The notes under the pieces are model-generated. The model saw only the letters and a program-made list of their open reading frames with translations. It made no database searches and was not told where the DNA came from. The translations under genes were made by a program, and so were the position numbers. 64,000 nt of DNA from Streptomyces californicus (GTDB lineage: Bacteria > Actinomycetota > Actinomycetes > Streptomycetales > Streptomycetaceae): assembly GCF_000717645.1 (NCBI RefSeq), contig NZ_JNZZ01000004.1, positions 186,001 through 250,000 on the forward strand. The letters run 5' to 3'. Positions 25,482 to 34,389 of this stretch are shown in pieces. Within the stretch, counting starts at the first letter, position 1; every line of letters begins with the position of its first letter.

Positions 25482-26044
25482 ACGCCCCGGACGCCCTCGC
25501 GCCCACCGCCGCCGACCGACCCGCGCACGCGGCTTCGCCCGCGCCCGCCTCCGACGAACTGCGTGCGGCGTTCAGCGAGGCGGGGCTGCACGCGCCGGTC
25601 ACCGGGGGCGCGGCCGACGGCGACGTGTGCATCGGCCCTCTCGCCCCGGCCGACGCCCGCCAGCTCGCCCGGCTGATCCGCACCGGGACCAAGCGCACCC
25701 TCAAGACCGCCCGCGCGCTACGGGAGATCTGCGCGGGGCACCGGATCGAACTCCCGGGTCTCCGCGTGCGCCAGGGCCGCATCACCCTCGGGCCCGTCCG
25801 CGTCGAGGACGCGGCTCGCCTGGCCCGGGTCCTCGGTGCGGTGCCGCCGCCCGCCGCCCGGCCCGCCCCGCCCGCCGGGACCGACGCCGCCTTCGTGGGA
25901 GCCCTGCTCGGCCGCGTCTTCCCGGAGGCCACCGGCGGCGGCGCCCTCTCCGTATCCGTACGGGAAGAAGCCCCCGGGCTCCTCGACCTCGGGGCCATCG
26001 ACGCCAGGACGGCGCGCCGACTGGTCCGCGCGCTCCGGTTCTGA
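25478..26044 (+). CDS. Hypothetical protein with repeated small domains
   Basis: The protein has 188 residues. Its ATG follows AGGAG at good spacing. The sequence contains what looks like an internal duplication: DVCIGPLAPADARQLARLIR, LRVRQGRITLGPVRVEDAAR and LLDLGAIDARTARRLVRALR each follow a strand-then-helix pattern of the type G-x-I/L-x-x-G-x-I/V-x-x-x-x-A-R. I do not recognise a family. It follows the XRE/DUF397/ATPase locus and the frameshifted ORF and may be cotranscribed with the latter two. Confidence 0.65.
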   Translation: MNAPDALAPTAADRPAHAASPAPASDELRAAFSEAGLHAPVTGGAADGDVCIGPLAPADARQLARLIRTGTKRTLKTARALREICAGHRIELPGLRVRQGRITLGPVRVEDAARLARVLGAVPPPAARPAPPAGTDAAFVGALLGRVFPEATGGGALSVSVREEAPGLLDLGAIDARTARRLVRALRF

Positions 26045-26858
26045 GCAGCCGGACCGGTTGCGGAAGACCGCGCCCCGGCGTGTCGGTCGCCCGACGACAA
26101 CCGCGTCCGGGCGTGCAGGCCAGCCGCAGCCCGTACGGCCCAGGAGTGTCGGCCCCGCAACGACCGCCTCCTGGGGGTAACCGAGGCGCCCGCCCCGGGG
26201 GCGCCACGTCGACCACCTCGCTCGACGGCATACGCCCCTCGACCTTTTCGCGTGAATCCGAAATGGCGAAAGGTTGTACTCCAGGGACTCCCGACCGAGA
26301 CCCGGTCACCCACCGGAAACAGAGAGGCACGCACTGCCGCGAAGGGGCGGTTTCGTGTTGATCGTCAAAAGCCGCCGGGCCACTCCGGACTTGCCTCGCG
26401 CGTTTATCGAGTCCCTTGAAGGACCCGTCGGTTAAGTCAGTCCTAGGTCCGTCCTCACCGGTCCGACCGGCCGGCCGCGCCACCGCCAGGCCCTGCCCAA
26501 GGACCGCGCGCTCACCGGACCCCCGGTCCGCAGACTGCGGGGCCCACCGTCAGAACCGGCTGTGACCTGGTGAATTGGCACAACGACACCGCACACACCC
26601 GGAAGGTCCCGCGACTGGGACGACCGTCGGCCGGAGCTCTCCCGCATGCCGTGGCGAGCCGACGCGCCGGTCCACGGAGGTAACGATTCCGATTCGGAAG
26701 ACTTAAATCGAGCCCCGGGGGAACATCTGTCCCCACCCTCTCCATAGGATCTCCCCGTGCTCACAGGGCACTTGGCACTGACTTTCGCGACTCTCCCACG
26801 TATCTCGTGTGGCGCATCTGACGCGCCTCGAGGATGAGCCGCTCCGGAGGGGACTTCT
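26045..26858. other. Long gene-free region before the surface-protein gene
   Basis: I see no credible coding region in these 814 bases. An imperfect inverted repeat, ACCTTTTCGC (from 26242) against GCGAAAGGT (ending 26274), lies near 26242-26274. The final 250 bases are less GC-rich than neighbours and presumably hold the promoter and a long 5' leader of the gene at 26859. I looked for a c-di-AMP (ydaO-type) riboswitch and did not find its conserved blocks. Confidence 0.5.
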
Positions 26859-28325
26859 GTGTTTGCAACGCGCTCAGCATCCACCGCGACCGGGCGGGGC
26901 ACCGCCGGTCGCCGGATAGCCACAACGGCGGCCACGGTCGGCGTGCTGGCCCTCGGCTCCCTCGCCGGGGCCGGTACCGCCGCTGCCGATGGTGACGACG
27001 TCCACCACCAGGGCGGCGCGGTCGCCACCCTGGACGGACTGAAGACGTACGACTCCGCCACCATCTTCAACAGCAACGGCAAGAGCTCCGTCTCCGCCGG
27101 CCTGTTCGAGATGAGCGTCGAGGGCGGCGGCAAGCTGCAGTCGTACTGCATCGACATCCACAACCCGACCCAGCGCAAGGCGAAGTACCTGGAGACCCCC
27201 TGGGGCCAGACCTCGCTCGGCAAAAACGACGACGCCGGCAAGATCCTCTGGATTCTCCGGAACTCCTACCCGCAGGTCAGCGACGTGAACGCGCTCGCCC
27301 AGAAGGCGGGTGCCTCGAAGCTGACGGACAAGACGGCCGCCGCCGGTACGCAGGTCGCCATCTGGCGCTTCTCCGACAAGGCGAAGGTCGAGGCGAACGA
27401 CCCGCAGGCCGAGAAGCTCGCGGACTGGCTCGAAGCACAGGCTCAGAACCTCCAGGAGCCGAAGACCTCCCTGACGCTGGGCCCGAACTCGGTCTCCGGT
27501 AAGTCGGGCGACAAGATCGGCCCGGTGACGGTGAACACCGACGCCAACTCGGTCTCCGTCGCCCCCGGCGCCGACGCCACCGCTGCCGGTGTCAAGGTGA
27601 CCGACAAGAACGGCCAGCCCGTGACGTCGGCCGCCAACGGCACCGAGCTGTACTTCGACGTGCCCGCGGGCGCCGAGGACGGCCAGGCTTCCGTCACGGC
27701 CAAGGCGTCCACGCAGGTTCCGGTCGGCCGCGCCTTCGCCAGCCCGACCAAGAGCCAGACCCAGATCCTGGCCGGCTCCACCGAGACCTCGGTGACCGCG
27801 GCGGCGACCGCGAACTGGGCCAAGAAGGGTGCCATCCCCTCGGCCACCGCGGAGAAGAACTGCGTCAAGGGCGGCGTCGACGTCAAGGTCAGCAACGCGG
27901 GCGACTCCCCCTTCGAGTTCGAGCTCGCCGGTGACAAGCACACCGTCGCCGGTGGCGAGAGCACGACCGTGACCGTGCCGGTCGGCGAGGACGAGAAGTA
28001 CGACATCACCGTCTCCGGCCCCAACGGCTTCTCGGAGCGCTTCGAGGGCGTCCTGGACTGCGAGACCCAGGGCACCCCGGCCCCGGGCACGAGCGGTGGC
28101 GGCGGCGAGACCCCGTCCACCAGCCCGAGCCCCAGCGAGTCCGCTGACACGACCGGTGGCACGACCGGCGACACCACGGGCGGCACCACCGGCGGTGGCG
28201 ACGACCTCGCGGCGACCGGTGGCTCCAGCGCCACGCCCATGATCGCGGGTGTCGCGGCGGCCCTCGTCGTCGCGGGTGGCGCGGCGGTGTTCTTCCTGCG
28301 CAAGAAGAAGACGGTCGGCCAGTAA
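26859..28325 (+). CDS. Thioester-domain surface protein with LAxTG sortase signal
   Basis: The 488-residue precursor has a signal peptide (hydrophobic part about residues 23-42). A thioester domain follows with Cys97 (SYCIDIHNP) and Gln165 (GTQVAIW), the pair that forms the intramolecular Cys-Gln thioester used by Gram-positive adhesins for covalent attachment to host or environmental amines. Beta-sandwich repeats (about residues 200-395) and a Ser/Thr/Gly-rich stalk lead to the sortase signal LAATG (450-454), a hydrophobic helix and a KKK tail. LAxTG is preferred by class E sortases of Streptomyces. Start is GTG at 26859, after CGGAGGGGA. It is codon-optimised and likely highly expressed on aerial hyphae or vegetative walls. 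Confidence 0.92.
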   Translation: MFATRSASTATGRGTAGRRIATTAATVGVLALGSLAGAGTAAADGDDVHHQGGAVATLDGLKTYDSATIFNSNGKSSVSAGLFEMSVEGGGKLQSYCIDIHNPTQRKAKYLETPWGQTSLGKNDDAGKILWILRNSYPQVSDVNALAQKAGASKLTDKTAAAGTQVAIWRFSDKAKVEANDPQAEKLADWLEAQAQNLQEPKTSLTLGPNSVSGKSGDKIGPVTVNTDANSVSVAPGADATAAGVKVTDKNGQPVTSAANGTELYFDVPAGAEDGQASVTAKASTQVPVGRAFASPTKSQTQILAGSTETSVTAAATANWAKKGAIPSATAEKNCVKGGVDVKVSNAGDSPFEFELAGDKHTVAGGESTTVTVPVGEDEKYDITVSGPNGFSERFEGVLDCETQGTPAPGTSGGGGETPSTSPSPSESADTTGGTTGDTTGGTTGGGDDLAATGGSSATPMIAGVAAALVVAGGAAVFFLRKKKTVGQ

Positions 28326-28346
28326 CACCAGCTCAGCCAGTACGTT

Positions 28347-28383
28347 GAAGGGCCCGGCACGCGCCATGCGTGCCGGGCCCTTC
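28347..28383. terminator. Strong hairpin terminator after the surface-protein gene
   Basis: GAAGGGCCCGGCACGC at 28347-28362 pairs perfectly with GCGTGCCGGGCCCTTC at 28368-28383 around a 5-base loop: a 16-base stem 21 bases after the stop codon. It also faces the convergent MOSC gene. Confidence 0.9.
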
Positions 28384-28511
28384 GCCGTCCGGGCCCCGGT
28401 CCCAGAGCTCGGGGCTTCGGGTCTCCGGGCCACGCCGAAGGGCCGAAGCGCGTCGCCGTGGATCCGCCGGGGACAGCCCCCGGCGTCACACCTGCGCGCC
28501 ACATCTCCGCG

Positions 28512-29429
28512 TCACATCTCCGTGACGCCCCACTCCGCCACGGCCACCTCGTCGCCCACCGACAGCGTGCCCGGGCGCGTCACGGAGAACTTCACGCCGA
28601 ACACCACACTGCCGGACGAGGCCCGCCGGTAGGTCGCGAGCGTCCGGAGCGGCTCCGCGCCGCCCCGGGCCCCGGCTTCCTGGTCGACCAGGGTGACCGC
28701 GCAGCGCCCGGCGAGCTTCGTGTAGCCGAGTTCGGCCGAGCCGACGGTCGCGCGGCGGATCCGATCCTCGGCGTGCGGCTCCGCCGCCCAGTCCTCCGCT
28801 GCGTTCTCCGCCCCGTCCTCCCCGGGAGTGCTGTCGACGACGATGTTGGGGCGGAAGCGGTCCAACGGCAGGAGCTCGGAGCCCTGTTCCGTCAGCCGCG
28901 TCCCCAGGAGGGCGAACGAGGCGCGGGTGAACAGATGGACCGCGCTGCTGTCGGCGTATCCGGAGGTGCCGGGGGTCATGCCGTCGGTCTTGCGGTCGTG
29001 CTCCGGCGGTACGCGGACCAAGCGGCTCGGGACGCCGAGGAAGTCCGAGAGCCAGGCGGCGGCCTCGTCGCCCTGGTCGATGCCCTGATACGCCGTGCCG
29101 AACAGGTCCACGTCCCGCCGGGGCGCGGTGGTGGTGACCGCGACGCGCACCTCGCCGTACGCCTCTCCGCGCGCCCCGGCCTGTGCCTCCCCGGACGGTC
29201 CGGCGGCGGTGGCGGGGGCGAGCGTGAGCGTACGGCCGTCGGCGCTGACGGTGGGCCGGATCAGGGCGAGACGGGGGTCGCGGCGCTGGCTGCGGTAGAC
29301 CCCGTCGACGCCGACGACCATGAAGGCGCGGTCGTGCGCGAGGCCGGCCGGGGTCAGCTCCGCGCTGCTCAGCGACGTTCCCGCGCATCCCTTGACCGGG
29401 TAGGTGATCAGTTCGGCGACCGTGGCCAT
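28512..29429 (-). CDS. MOSC-domain protein (MOSC N-terminal beta-barrel plus MOSC domain)
   Basis: The 305-residue protein has an N-terminal beta-barrel (ITYPVKGCAGTSLSSAELTPAGLAHDR) and a MOSC domain. The latter includes LHLFTRASFALL-like and DRFRPNIVVD segments, and GRCAVTLVDQEAG near residue 255 carries the conserved Cys that binds the molybdenum cofactor sulfur. Relatives include mitochondrial amidoxime-reducing component and YcbX-type proteins that reduce N-hydroxylated compounds or handle Moco sulfur. No partner ferredoxin or reductase gene is adjacent. The ATG at 29429 is clear. It is a single gene convergent with the surface protein. Confidence 0.9.
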   Translation of the reverse strand: MATVAELITYPVKGCAGTSLSSAELTPAGLAHDRAFMVVGVDGVYRSQRRDPRLALIRPTVSADGRTLTLAPATAAGPSGEAQAGARGEAYGEVRVAVTTTAPRRDVDLFGTAYQGIDQGDEAAAWLSDFLGVPSRLVRVPPEHDRKTDGMTPGTSGYADSSAVHLFTRASFALLGTRLTEQGSELLPLDRFRPNIVVDSTPGEDGAENAAEDWAAEPHAEDRIRRATVGSAELGYTKLAGRCAVTLVDQEAGARGGAEPLRTLATYRRASSGSVVFGVKFSVTRPGTLSVGDEVAVAEWGVTEM

Positions 29430-29589
29430 GCGGCTTCTCCCTCGCGACGTTCCGCCCGCGGATCTGCTGCCGTCGGGCCCGTACGCACACAGGGTGCCAG
29501 GCCGGGGCGGGCCGCGCGGTCGCGCCCCGGCGGCCTCAGCAGCCCCGACGGACCCGGCAGCCCCGACGGCCTCAGCAGCCGCTGTGGCC

Positions 29590-30423
29590 TCAGCAGTTCG
29601 GGATCACCGCCCCGTTGTTGTCGCGGGCCTCGTCGTTGCCCCAGCGGGAGAGGTAGTACGCCGAGACGTACGCGTTGCGGCCGTTCTTGCCCGCGTACAC
29701 CGTGTCCAGGTCGGTGCGCAGCCACCAGTGGTTGAACTGGCTCGCCGTGCCGACCCGCGCGCCCCACACCTTGCAGTAGACGTAGTTCGTACCGGCGTTG
29801 AGGACGCCCTGCGCGTCCGCCGTGTTGGCGGCGGCGTAACCGGTGGCGTTGGCGAACGTGTCGACCCAGTACTTTCCGACCCCACCGCCACCGCAACCGT
29901 TGTCGCTGGTCAGGTACTTGCTGTGGTACGAGCCCGGATAGGGCGCGAGCGAACGGCCGTTGATCACGATCGTCTGGCCGACGCCGTTGTAGAGCTGCTC
30001 GTAGTGGATGTGCGCGCCGGAGCTGTTGCCGGTCGATCCCGTGGTGCCGATCCGCTGACCCTGGGCGACCTGGGCCCCGTTGGCGACGGAGAACGCGGCG
30101 AGGTGGAAGTAGTACGTCTTCCAGCCACCGCCGTGCTCGATCGCGATGTAGTTGCCCGCGCCGCTCGGCTGGGAGTAGCGGTACGCGGTCCCGGCGGCCG
30201 AAGCGAGGACCGGGGAGCCGGCGGTGCCGCCGCCGTCGGTGCGGACGAAGTCGAGGGCCTGTCTGACCTCGGCGGAGTGATGGCTGTAGGTCCACTGCTG
30301 GCCGCAGGCGTACGGAGCTTTGAAGTTCGGCGCGGCGACCGCCGGGCTCGCGGTGGCGGCGGTGGTGAGCAGCCCTCCGAGGAGCGCGAGGAGGGCCAGG
30401 AGGCAGGTGCGGGGTGAGCGCAT
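29590..30423 (-). CDS. Secreted M23-family metallopeptidase (LytM-type)
   Basis: The 277-residue precursor has a Sec signal peptide (LLALLALLGGLLTTAATASPAVA, cleavage near residue 31). The LytM/M23 zinc site is formed by His in YSHHSAEVRQALDF (H-x(n)-D pattern) and the HIH motif in SGAHIHYEQ; HLAAF supplies the catalytic His. A C-terminal 90-residue domain rich in Trp and Tyr (KVWGARVGTASQFNHWWLRT) probably binds cell wall. It should cleave peptide cross-bridges of peptidoglycan outside the cell. The ATG at 30423 is followed by a standard signal. It is divergent from the P450 gene. Confidence 0.9.
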   Translation of the reverse strand: MRSPRTCLLALLALLGGLLTTAATASPAVAAPNFKAPYACGQQWTYSHHSAEVRQALDFVRTDGGGTAGSPVLASAAGTAYRYSQPSGAGNYIAIEHGGGWKTYYFHLAAFSVANGAQVAQGQRIGTTGSTGNSSGAHIHYEQLYNGVGQTIVINGRSLAPYPGSYHSKYLTSDNGCGGGGVGKYWVDTFANATGYAAANTADAQGVLNAGTNYVYCKVWGARVGTASQFNHWWLRTDLDTVYAGKNGRNAYVSAYYLSRWGNDEARDNNGAVIPNC

Positions 30424-30783
30424 GGGAATCCTTCGGGGTCGAAGCAGGACCGTGGTGGGAGTGGTGCTGGAGACGAAGTGCCCGTGGATCTACGCGTGTT
30501 GAGCGGCCACCAGAATGCCGTACCGGCGGCCCGCGCGACAGACCGCCGATGCGCGGCGCAGCCGGCGGGCCCCGCCCCGCTACGGGCCAAAATCGCTCCG
30601 GGCTCGTGCGGGGCGCGTACGGACCCCTTGAACCCAAGCCGGCCCGGGGCCCGGAGTGTCCTTTGCGGCCGCACCTCGTTCGCATACGCGGCCCGATGTC
30701 GGAGCCGACGCCCGCGTCGGCCGCGTCCGATGCGCCGGGGCCAGCCCCGCGACAGGAGTCGAGAGCCGAGGAGGCCGCAGAAC
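30424..30783. promoter_or_regulatory. Divergent promoter region between the M23 peptidase and P450 genes
   Basis: This 360-base spacer has no convincing gene; the frames through it are Arg/Pro-rich. It must contain both promoters. I see no clean palindrome or riboswitch. AGGAGG at 30767-30772 is the P450 ribosome-binding site. Confidence 0.5.
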
Positions 30784-32274
30784 GTGTCCGAGAAGAAAGG
30801 TTCCGGGACGTCCCGGACCGCGCGGCGGGAGTCGGGGATCGCGTACTCCCGCTCCCTGCGCTTCTGGCTCGATCCGGCGAACGTCGCGGTGCGGCTCCAG
30901 CAGGCGGGGCCCGTCCTCAGGACGCGGACCGGGCCGGCGGTCGCCTTCCAGATGAACGACCCCGCACTCCTCCGGAAGGTCGGCAGCTCCGAGGACGTCT
31001 TCCAGTTCTGGGGCACGGACCCGTGCCTGGAGGACGTCGCCGGGCGGGGGATCACCGGGGCCGAGGGCCGGGCCCACCGGGAGCGGCGGGCGGTGATGCG
31101 TCCGGCGCTGGCCGCTCCCCGCCTCAAGGGCCTGGGCACGTCCGTGTGGTCCCGGACCCGGCACCTGGTCGACGGCATCCCGTCCGACCGCCCCGTCGAC
31201 GTACGGTACGAGATGGGGCGGCTCGCGGCCGGGCTCGTCGTGGAGACCGTGCTGAACAGCACGCTGTCCCCGGAGACCCTGTCCGGGCTCGCCCGGTCCC
31301 GCTCCGCGGTGTCGGCCGGGATGATCTGGAAGTACACCCTGTCGCCGTGGCCGTGGCTGCCCGCGCCGCGCCAGCGCGCCTTCCGCCGGGCGACCGCGCT
31401 GCTCGACCGGGCATCCCGCGAGGTGTACGACAACCACCGGCCGGACCCGGACGGCGGCGACGTCGTCTCCCTGCTCAAGCGTGCCTCCGGCGACGACCGG
31501 CGGGCGGTGGAGCACGATCTGTACGCGTTGCTGCTCGCGGGCATCGAGACCACCACGGGGACGCTCGCCTGGGCCTGCTACGAGCTGGGCCGCCACCCCG
31601 AACACCAGGACGCGCTGCGGACGGAGGCCGACGCCGCGTTCGGCGCGGCCCCCTCGTCCGAGGGCGTCCGGGCCGAACTGCTGCCCCGCGCGGCCGGGTT
31701 CATCACGGAGGTCACGCGCGTCCACGGCATCCCGTTCCTGGTCCGCCGCACGCGGGACGCCACCTGCCTGGGCGGGCAGAGCCTGCCCGCCCGCGCGGTG
31801 GTGACGCTGCCGCTCGGGGCGCTGCGCCGCGATCCGGCCCGCTACGCCCGGCCGGACGACTTCGATCCGCTGCGCTGGTCGCCCGACGCGCAGCCGCCGC
31901 TCTCCCCCGGCCCGGTGCTCGCCTACGGGCTGGGTCCCCGCTACTGCCCCGGCGCGGCGGCGGCCGACATCATGGGGCCCGTCGCGCTGGCGGGGCTCGT
32001 GCACGCGCGAACTTTCCGCATGGCCCGGCCGGGGAGGAAGGTCCGCGTCAGCCTGGAGTTGACCCCCACGCCGAAGGGCCTGTCCATGGTCGTCGCGCCC
32101 CGAACGCCGCGCACCGAGGGGGCTGTGCCTCCGCAGGGCCCCGGCCCTGCCGCTGATTCCGGGGCGGGTCCGGGGCCCGGCCCGCAGACGGGCCCCGGCG
32201 TGGGCTCCTGTCCGGTGTCCGGGTCGGGGTCCGCCTCTGCCCCTGCCCCTGCCTCCGACTCCGACGAACGCTGA
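30784..32274 (+). CDS. Cytochrome P450 with long disordered C-terminal tail
   Basis: The 496-residue protein has all P450 landmarks: I-helix AGIETTT (252-258), K-helix E309-V-T-R312, the PERF-like DDFDPLRW region, and heme ligand Cys388 in AYGLGPRYCPG. It catalyses a monooxygenation with electrons from a ferredoxin; no ferredoxin gene is adjacent. The GTG at 30784 lies 9 bases after AGGAGG. Residues after about 435 form a Pro/Gly/Ser-rich tail that bacterial P450s normally lack. No terpene, polyketide or peptide synthetase gene is nearby, so the substrate is unknown. Confidence 0.92.
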   Translation: MSEKKGSGTSRTARRESGIAYSRSLRFWLDPANVAVRLQQAGPVLRTRTGPAVAFQMNDPALLRKVGSSEDVFQFWGTDPCLEDVAGRGITGAEGRAHRERRAVMRPALAAPRLKGLGTSVWSRTRHLVDGIPSDRPVDVRYEMGRLAAGLVVETVLNSTLSPETLSGLARSRSAVSAGMIWKYTLSPWPWLPAPRQRAFRRATALLDRASREVYDNHRPDPDGGDVVSLLKRASGDDRRAVEHDLYALLLAGIETTTGTLAWACYELGRHPEHQDALRTEADAAFGAAPSSEGVRAELLPRAAGFITEVTRVHGIPFLVRRTRDATCLGGQSLPARAVVTLPLGALRRDPARYARPDDFDPLRWSPDAQPPLSPGPVLAYGLGPRYCPGAAAADIMGPVALAGLVHARTFRMARPGRKVRVSLELTPTPKGLSMVVAPRTPRTEGAVPPQGPGPAADSGAGPGPGPQTGPGVGSCPVSGSGSASAPAPASDSDER

Positions 32275-32305
32275 GCGGTGAGCGGTGAGCGACGCCGGTC
32301 CTTGC

Positions 32306-33895
32306 TCATCCCCCGCCCGCCGGGGCGAGGCGCTCGTAGACGGCCACGCGCCGCCCGCGTATTCGCTCGTCGGAGACCAGGGTGAAGTGGGTGGCCAGCA
32401 CCTCCGCCTTGGTGCGGTCCCGACGCCCCCGCGTCGGCCTCGCGACCCCGGTGGCGTCCGTGACCAGCAGTATCCGCCGCTGGGCGAGCATCGCGGCCCG
32501 GACCCGGGCGGGGCTCGCCTCCACGCCCTTGAGGGTTCCGGACTCCTCGGGGGTCTCGGCGAGGGCTATGTCGCGGGTGCCGGTGAAGGCGTCGGGCGTG
32601 ACCAGCCAGGTGTCCCGCCGCGCCGCCGGGATGAACAGCACCCCGTCGCCGTCGTGCTTCAGCTGCCGCGTCCGCTCGGCCGCCGCGAGGACGTCGTCGA
32701 CCCTGCTCACGGGGGACCGCTTGGCCAGCGACTGCGGCAGCAGCGCGACCAGGGCGACGGCCACCAGGACCGGCAGAACACAGCGGGCGGCGGGCCGGGA
32801 ACGCCGTGCGACCTCGTCCACGGCCCGGCCGATGAGCGCGCCGATCAGCAGGGCCAGGCCGAGCAGGCTGAACAGGATGTAGCGGTCCACGAAGAGCGGC
32901 TTCACGAGGGAGAGCCCGATCAGACCGAGCTGCGGTACGGCCAGGAGGGGCAGCCCGACCGCGGCCACGGAGGGCGAACCCGTCACCGGTCCCGGCCGTC
33001 CCGCCCGGTCCGCAAGGTCCGTCCGGTCCGCTCGCCCGGTTCGGTCCGTCCGGTCCGCCGCCCCCGTACGTTCCGCCGCCCCCATTCCCGTACCCGGCGC
33101 CGTCCCCGTCCCCGTCCGCCGGCCCAGCAGGCCGCCCAGGCCGCCGATCGCCAGGAGGATCGCCGGGCCGATCATCATGTGCCAGGTCAGCGGCGGCACC
33201 CAGGACACCTGGCCGGACTGGTCCAGGCTGAACAGGGCGAGCGGCAGCACACCGGCGGTGGCGGCCCCGGCGGCCACCGCCCACCGGACACGGACACCGC
33301 GCGGGGCACGCGACCACAGCAGGGTGATCAGGTGCGCGGGCAGGATCAGCAGCGCCAGCCAGTTCAGCCAGCCGCAGACGAGGACGGCGCAGGCGTAGGC
33401 CGCCCAGGTCCGTTTCCGGGCCCGCCCGCGCAGCGCGTTCACCAGCAGCAAGGTCGAGACCGCGGACCCGGCCGCGACCAGGGCGTAGGGGCGGCCCTCC
33501 TGGAGGTAGAACTGCACGGCCGGAAGCAGCCCGAGGGCCAGCCCGGCTCCGAGCCCGACGTACGCGCCCGCCAGCCGGTGGCCGATCAGCGCCACGCAGG
33601 CGGCCGCCGCCGCTACGGCCAGGACGGAGGGCAGACGGAGGACGGTGGTGGACGGCCCGAACCCGGCGAAGAGGCCGTGCATGCAGAGGTAGTAGAGGCT
33701 GTGCACGACGTCGACGTGCTCCAGCATCCGCACGATGTCCCCGGTGGACCGCCGGGCGACCTGCCAGGTCGCGGCCTCGTCCCGCCAGACGCTGTTCTGC
33801 CGCGAGAGCCCCCACAGGCCGAGGACCACGGTCCACACGGCGGGTATGAGCCCCACGAGGAGCGTTCTGCGAAGTACACGGGGATCGCATGTCAT
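32306..33895 (-). CDS. Polytopic membrane glycosyltransferase-like protein (GT39/ArnT type)
   Basis: The 529-residue protein has about ten hydrophobic segments. The first extracytoplasmic loop carries VWRDEAATWQVA (about residues 37-48) with the acidic pair expected of GT-C (GT39-like) mannosyl or arabinosyl transferases that use polyprenyl-phosphate sugars. Residues around 255-295 form a low-complexity Arg/Thr/Asp/Gly insert (TDRTGRADRTD) encoded by short GGTCCG-type DNA repeats. The ATG at 33895 gives a standard cytoplasmic N-terminus but lacks a strong ribosome-binding site. It is convergent with the P450 gene, 31 bases apart. The acceptor is unknown. Confidence 0.8.
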   Translation of the reverse strand: MTCDPRVLRRTLLVGLIPAVWTVVLGLWGLSRQNSVWRDEAATWQVARRSTGDIVRMLEHVDVVHSLYYLCMHGLFAGFGPSTTVLRLPSVLAVAAAAACVALIGHRLAGAYVGLGAGLALGLLPAVQFYLQEGRPYALVAAGSAVSTLLLVNALRGRARKRTWAAYACAVLVCGWLNWLALLILPAHLITLLWSRAPRGVRVRWAVAAGAATAGVLPLALFSLDQSGQVSWVPPLTWHMMIGPAILLAIGGLGGLLGRRTGTGTAPGTGMGAAERTGAADRTDRTGRADRTDLADRAGRPGPVTGSPSVAAVGLPLLAVPQLGLIGLSLVKPLFVDRYILFSLLGLALLIGALIGRAVDEVARRSRPAARCVLPVLVAVALVALLPQSLAKRSPVSRVDDVLAAAERTRQLKHDGDGVLFIPAARRDTWLVTPDAFTGTRDIALAETPEESGTLKGVEASPARVRAAMLAQRRILLVTDATGVARPTRGRRDRTKAEVLATHFTLVSDERIRGRRVAVYERLAPAGGG

Positions 33896-34129
33896 GAACG
33901 GTGGCTCTGACCTCTGGCTGGGAGTTCCGGCACGCACGGTGACGCGGGGCTTCAGGAATTCAGGAGTACGGGGGCGCGGGGAAGGGCGGCTCCGCGCGCG
34001 TGACGCGCGGAGCCGCACAGAACGACGAAGGATACGGAACGCACCGGAACACACGGACGGCTGGTACCGAACCACCGGGCTCTCCGGGAGCAGATCCGCA
34101 GGACTGTCGAGCTGACACCGCAAGGCGGC

Positions 34130-34146
34130 GTAGTACCGTGTACTAC
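34130..34146. promoter_or_regulatory. Operator palindrome touching the antitoxin start codon
   Basis: GTAGTACCGTGTACTAC is a perfect 7+3+7 palindrome whose last base is immediately followed by the ATG of the antitoxin gene. It contains GTAC cores like known Phd/YefM operators. No ribosome-binding site fits between it and the start, suggesting leaderless translation and autoregulation. Confidence 0.82.
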
Positions 34147-34389
34147 ATGGAGACCACGGCCCGCGAATTCAACCAAAAATCCTCACAGATCCTCGCAGCG
34201 GCGGCGCGGGGCGAAACCATCACCGTCACGAAGAACGGCACCCCCGTAGCACGTGTCGTCCCCATCACCGACAATGACGTTCCCCCTCACCCCACGGACC
34301 CGATGGGCGCCATAGACCTCCCCGACCTCGCCCTGCCCGACCTCACGGACGAGGACATCGAGGATGCGCTCAAGGGGATGGGGTCGTGA
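34147..34389 (+). CDS. Phd/YefM-family antitoxin
   Basis: The 80-residue antitoxin has METTAREFNQKSSQILAAA, GETITVTKNGTPVARVVPI: the N-terminal DNA-binding Phd fold. An acidic C-terminal tail (LPDLTDEDIEDALKGM) should wrap the toxin. It binds DNA as a dimer and represses its own operon; the palindrome abutting its ATG is the likely site. The stop overlaps the toxin GTG (GTGA at 34386-34389), which fixes antitoxin-toxin coupling. The surrounding genes are unrelated, so this is a free-standing module. Confidence 0.93.
   Translation: METTAREFNQKSSQILAAAARGETITVTKNGTPVARVVPITDNDVPPHPTDPMGAIDLPDLALPDLTDEDIEDALKGMGS

Noticed and set aside
26045..26858. c-di-AMP riboswitch or other structured leader before the surface protein
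   Set aside because: I could not find the conserved blocks of the ydaO class; only a weak imperfect inverted repeat is visible.
30784..33895. P450 plus glycosyltransferase as a natural-product cluster
   Set aside because: No synthase, synthetase, cyclase or resistance gene is nearby, the two genes are convergent, and the GT39-like protein is of cell-envelope type.
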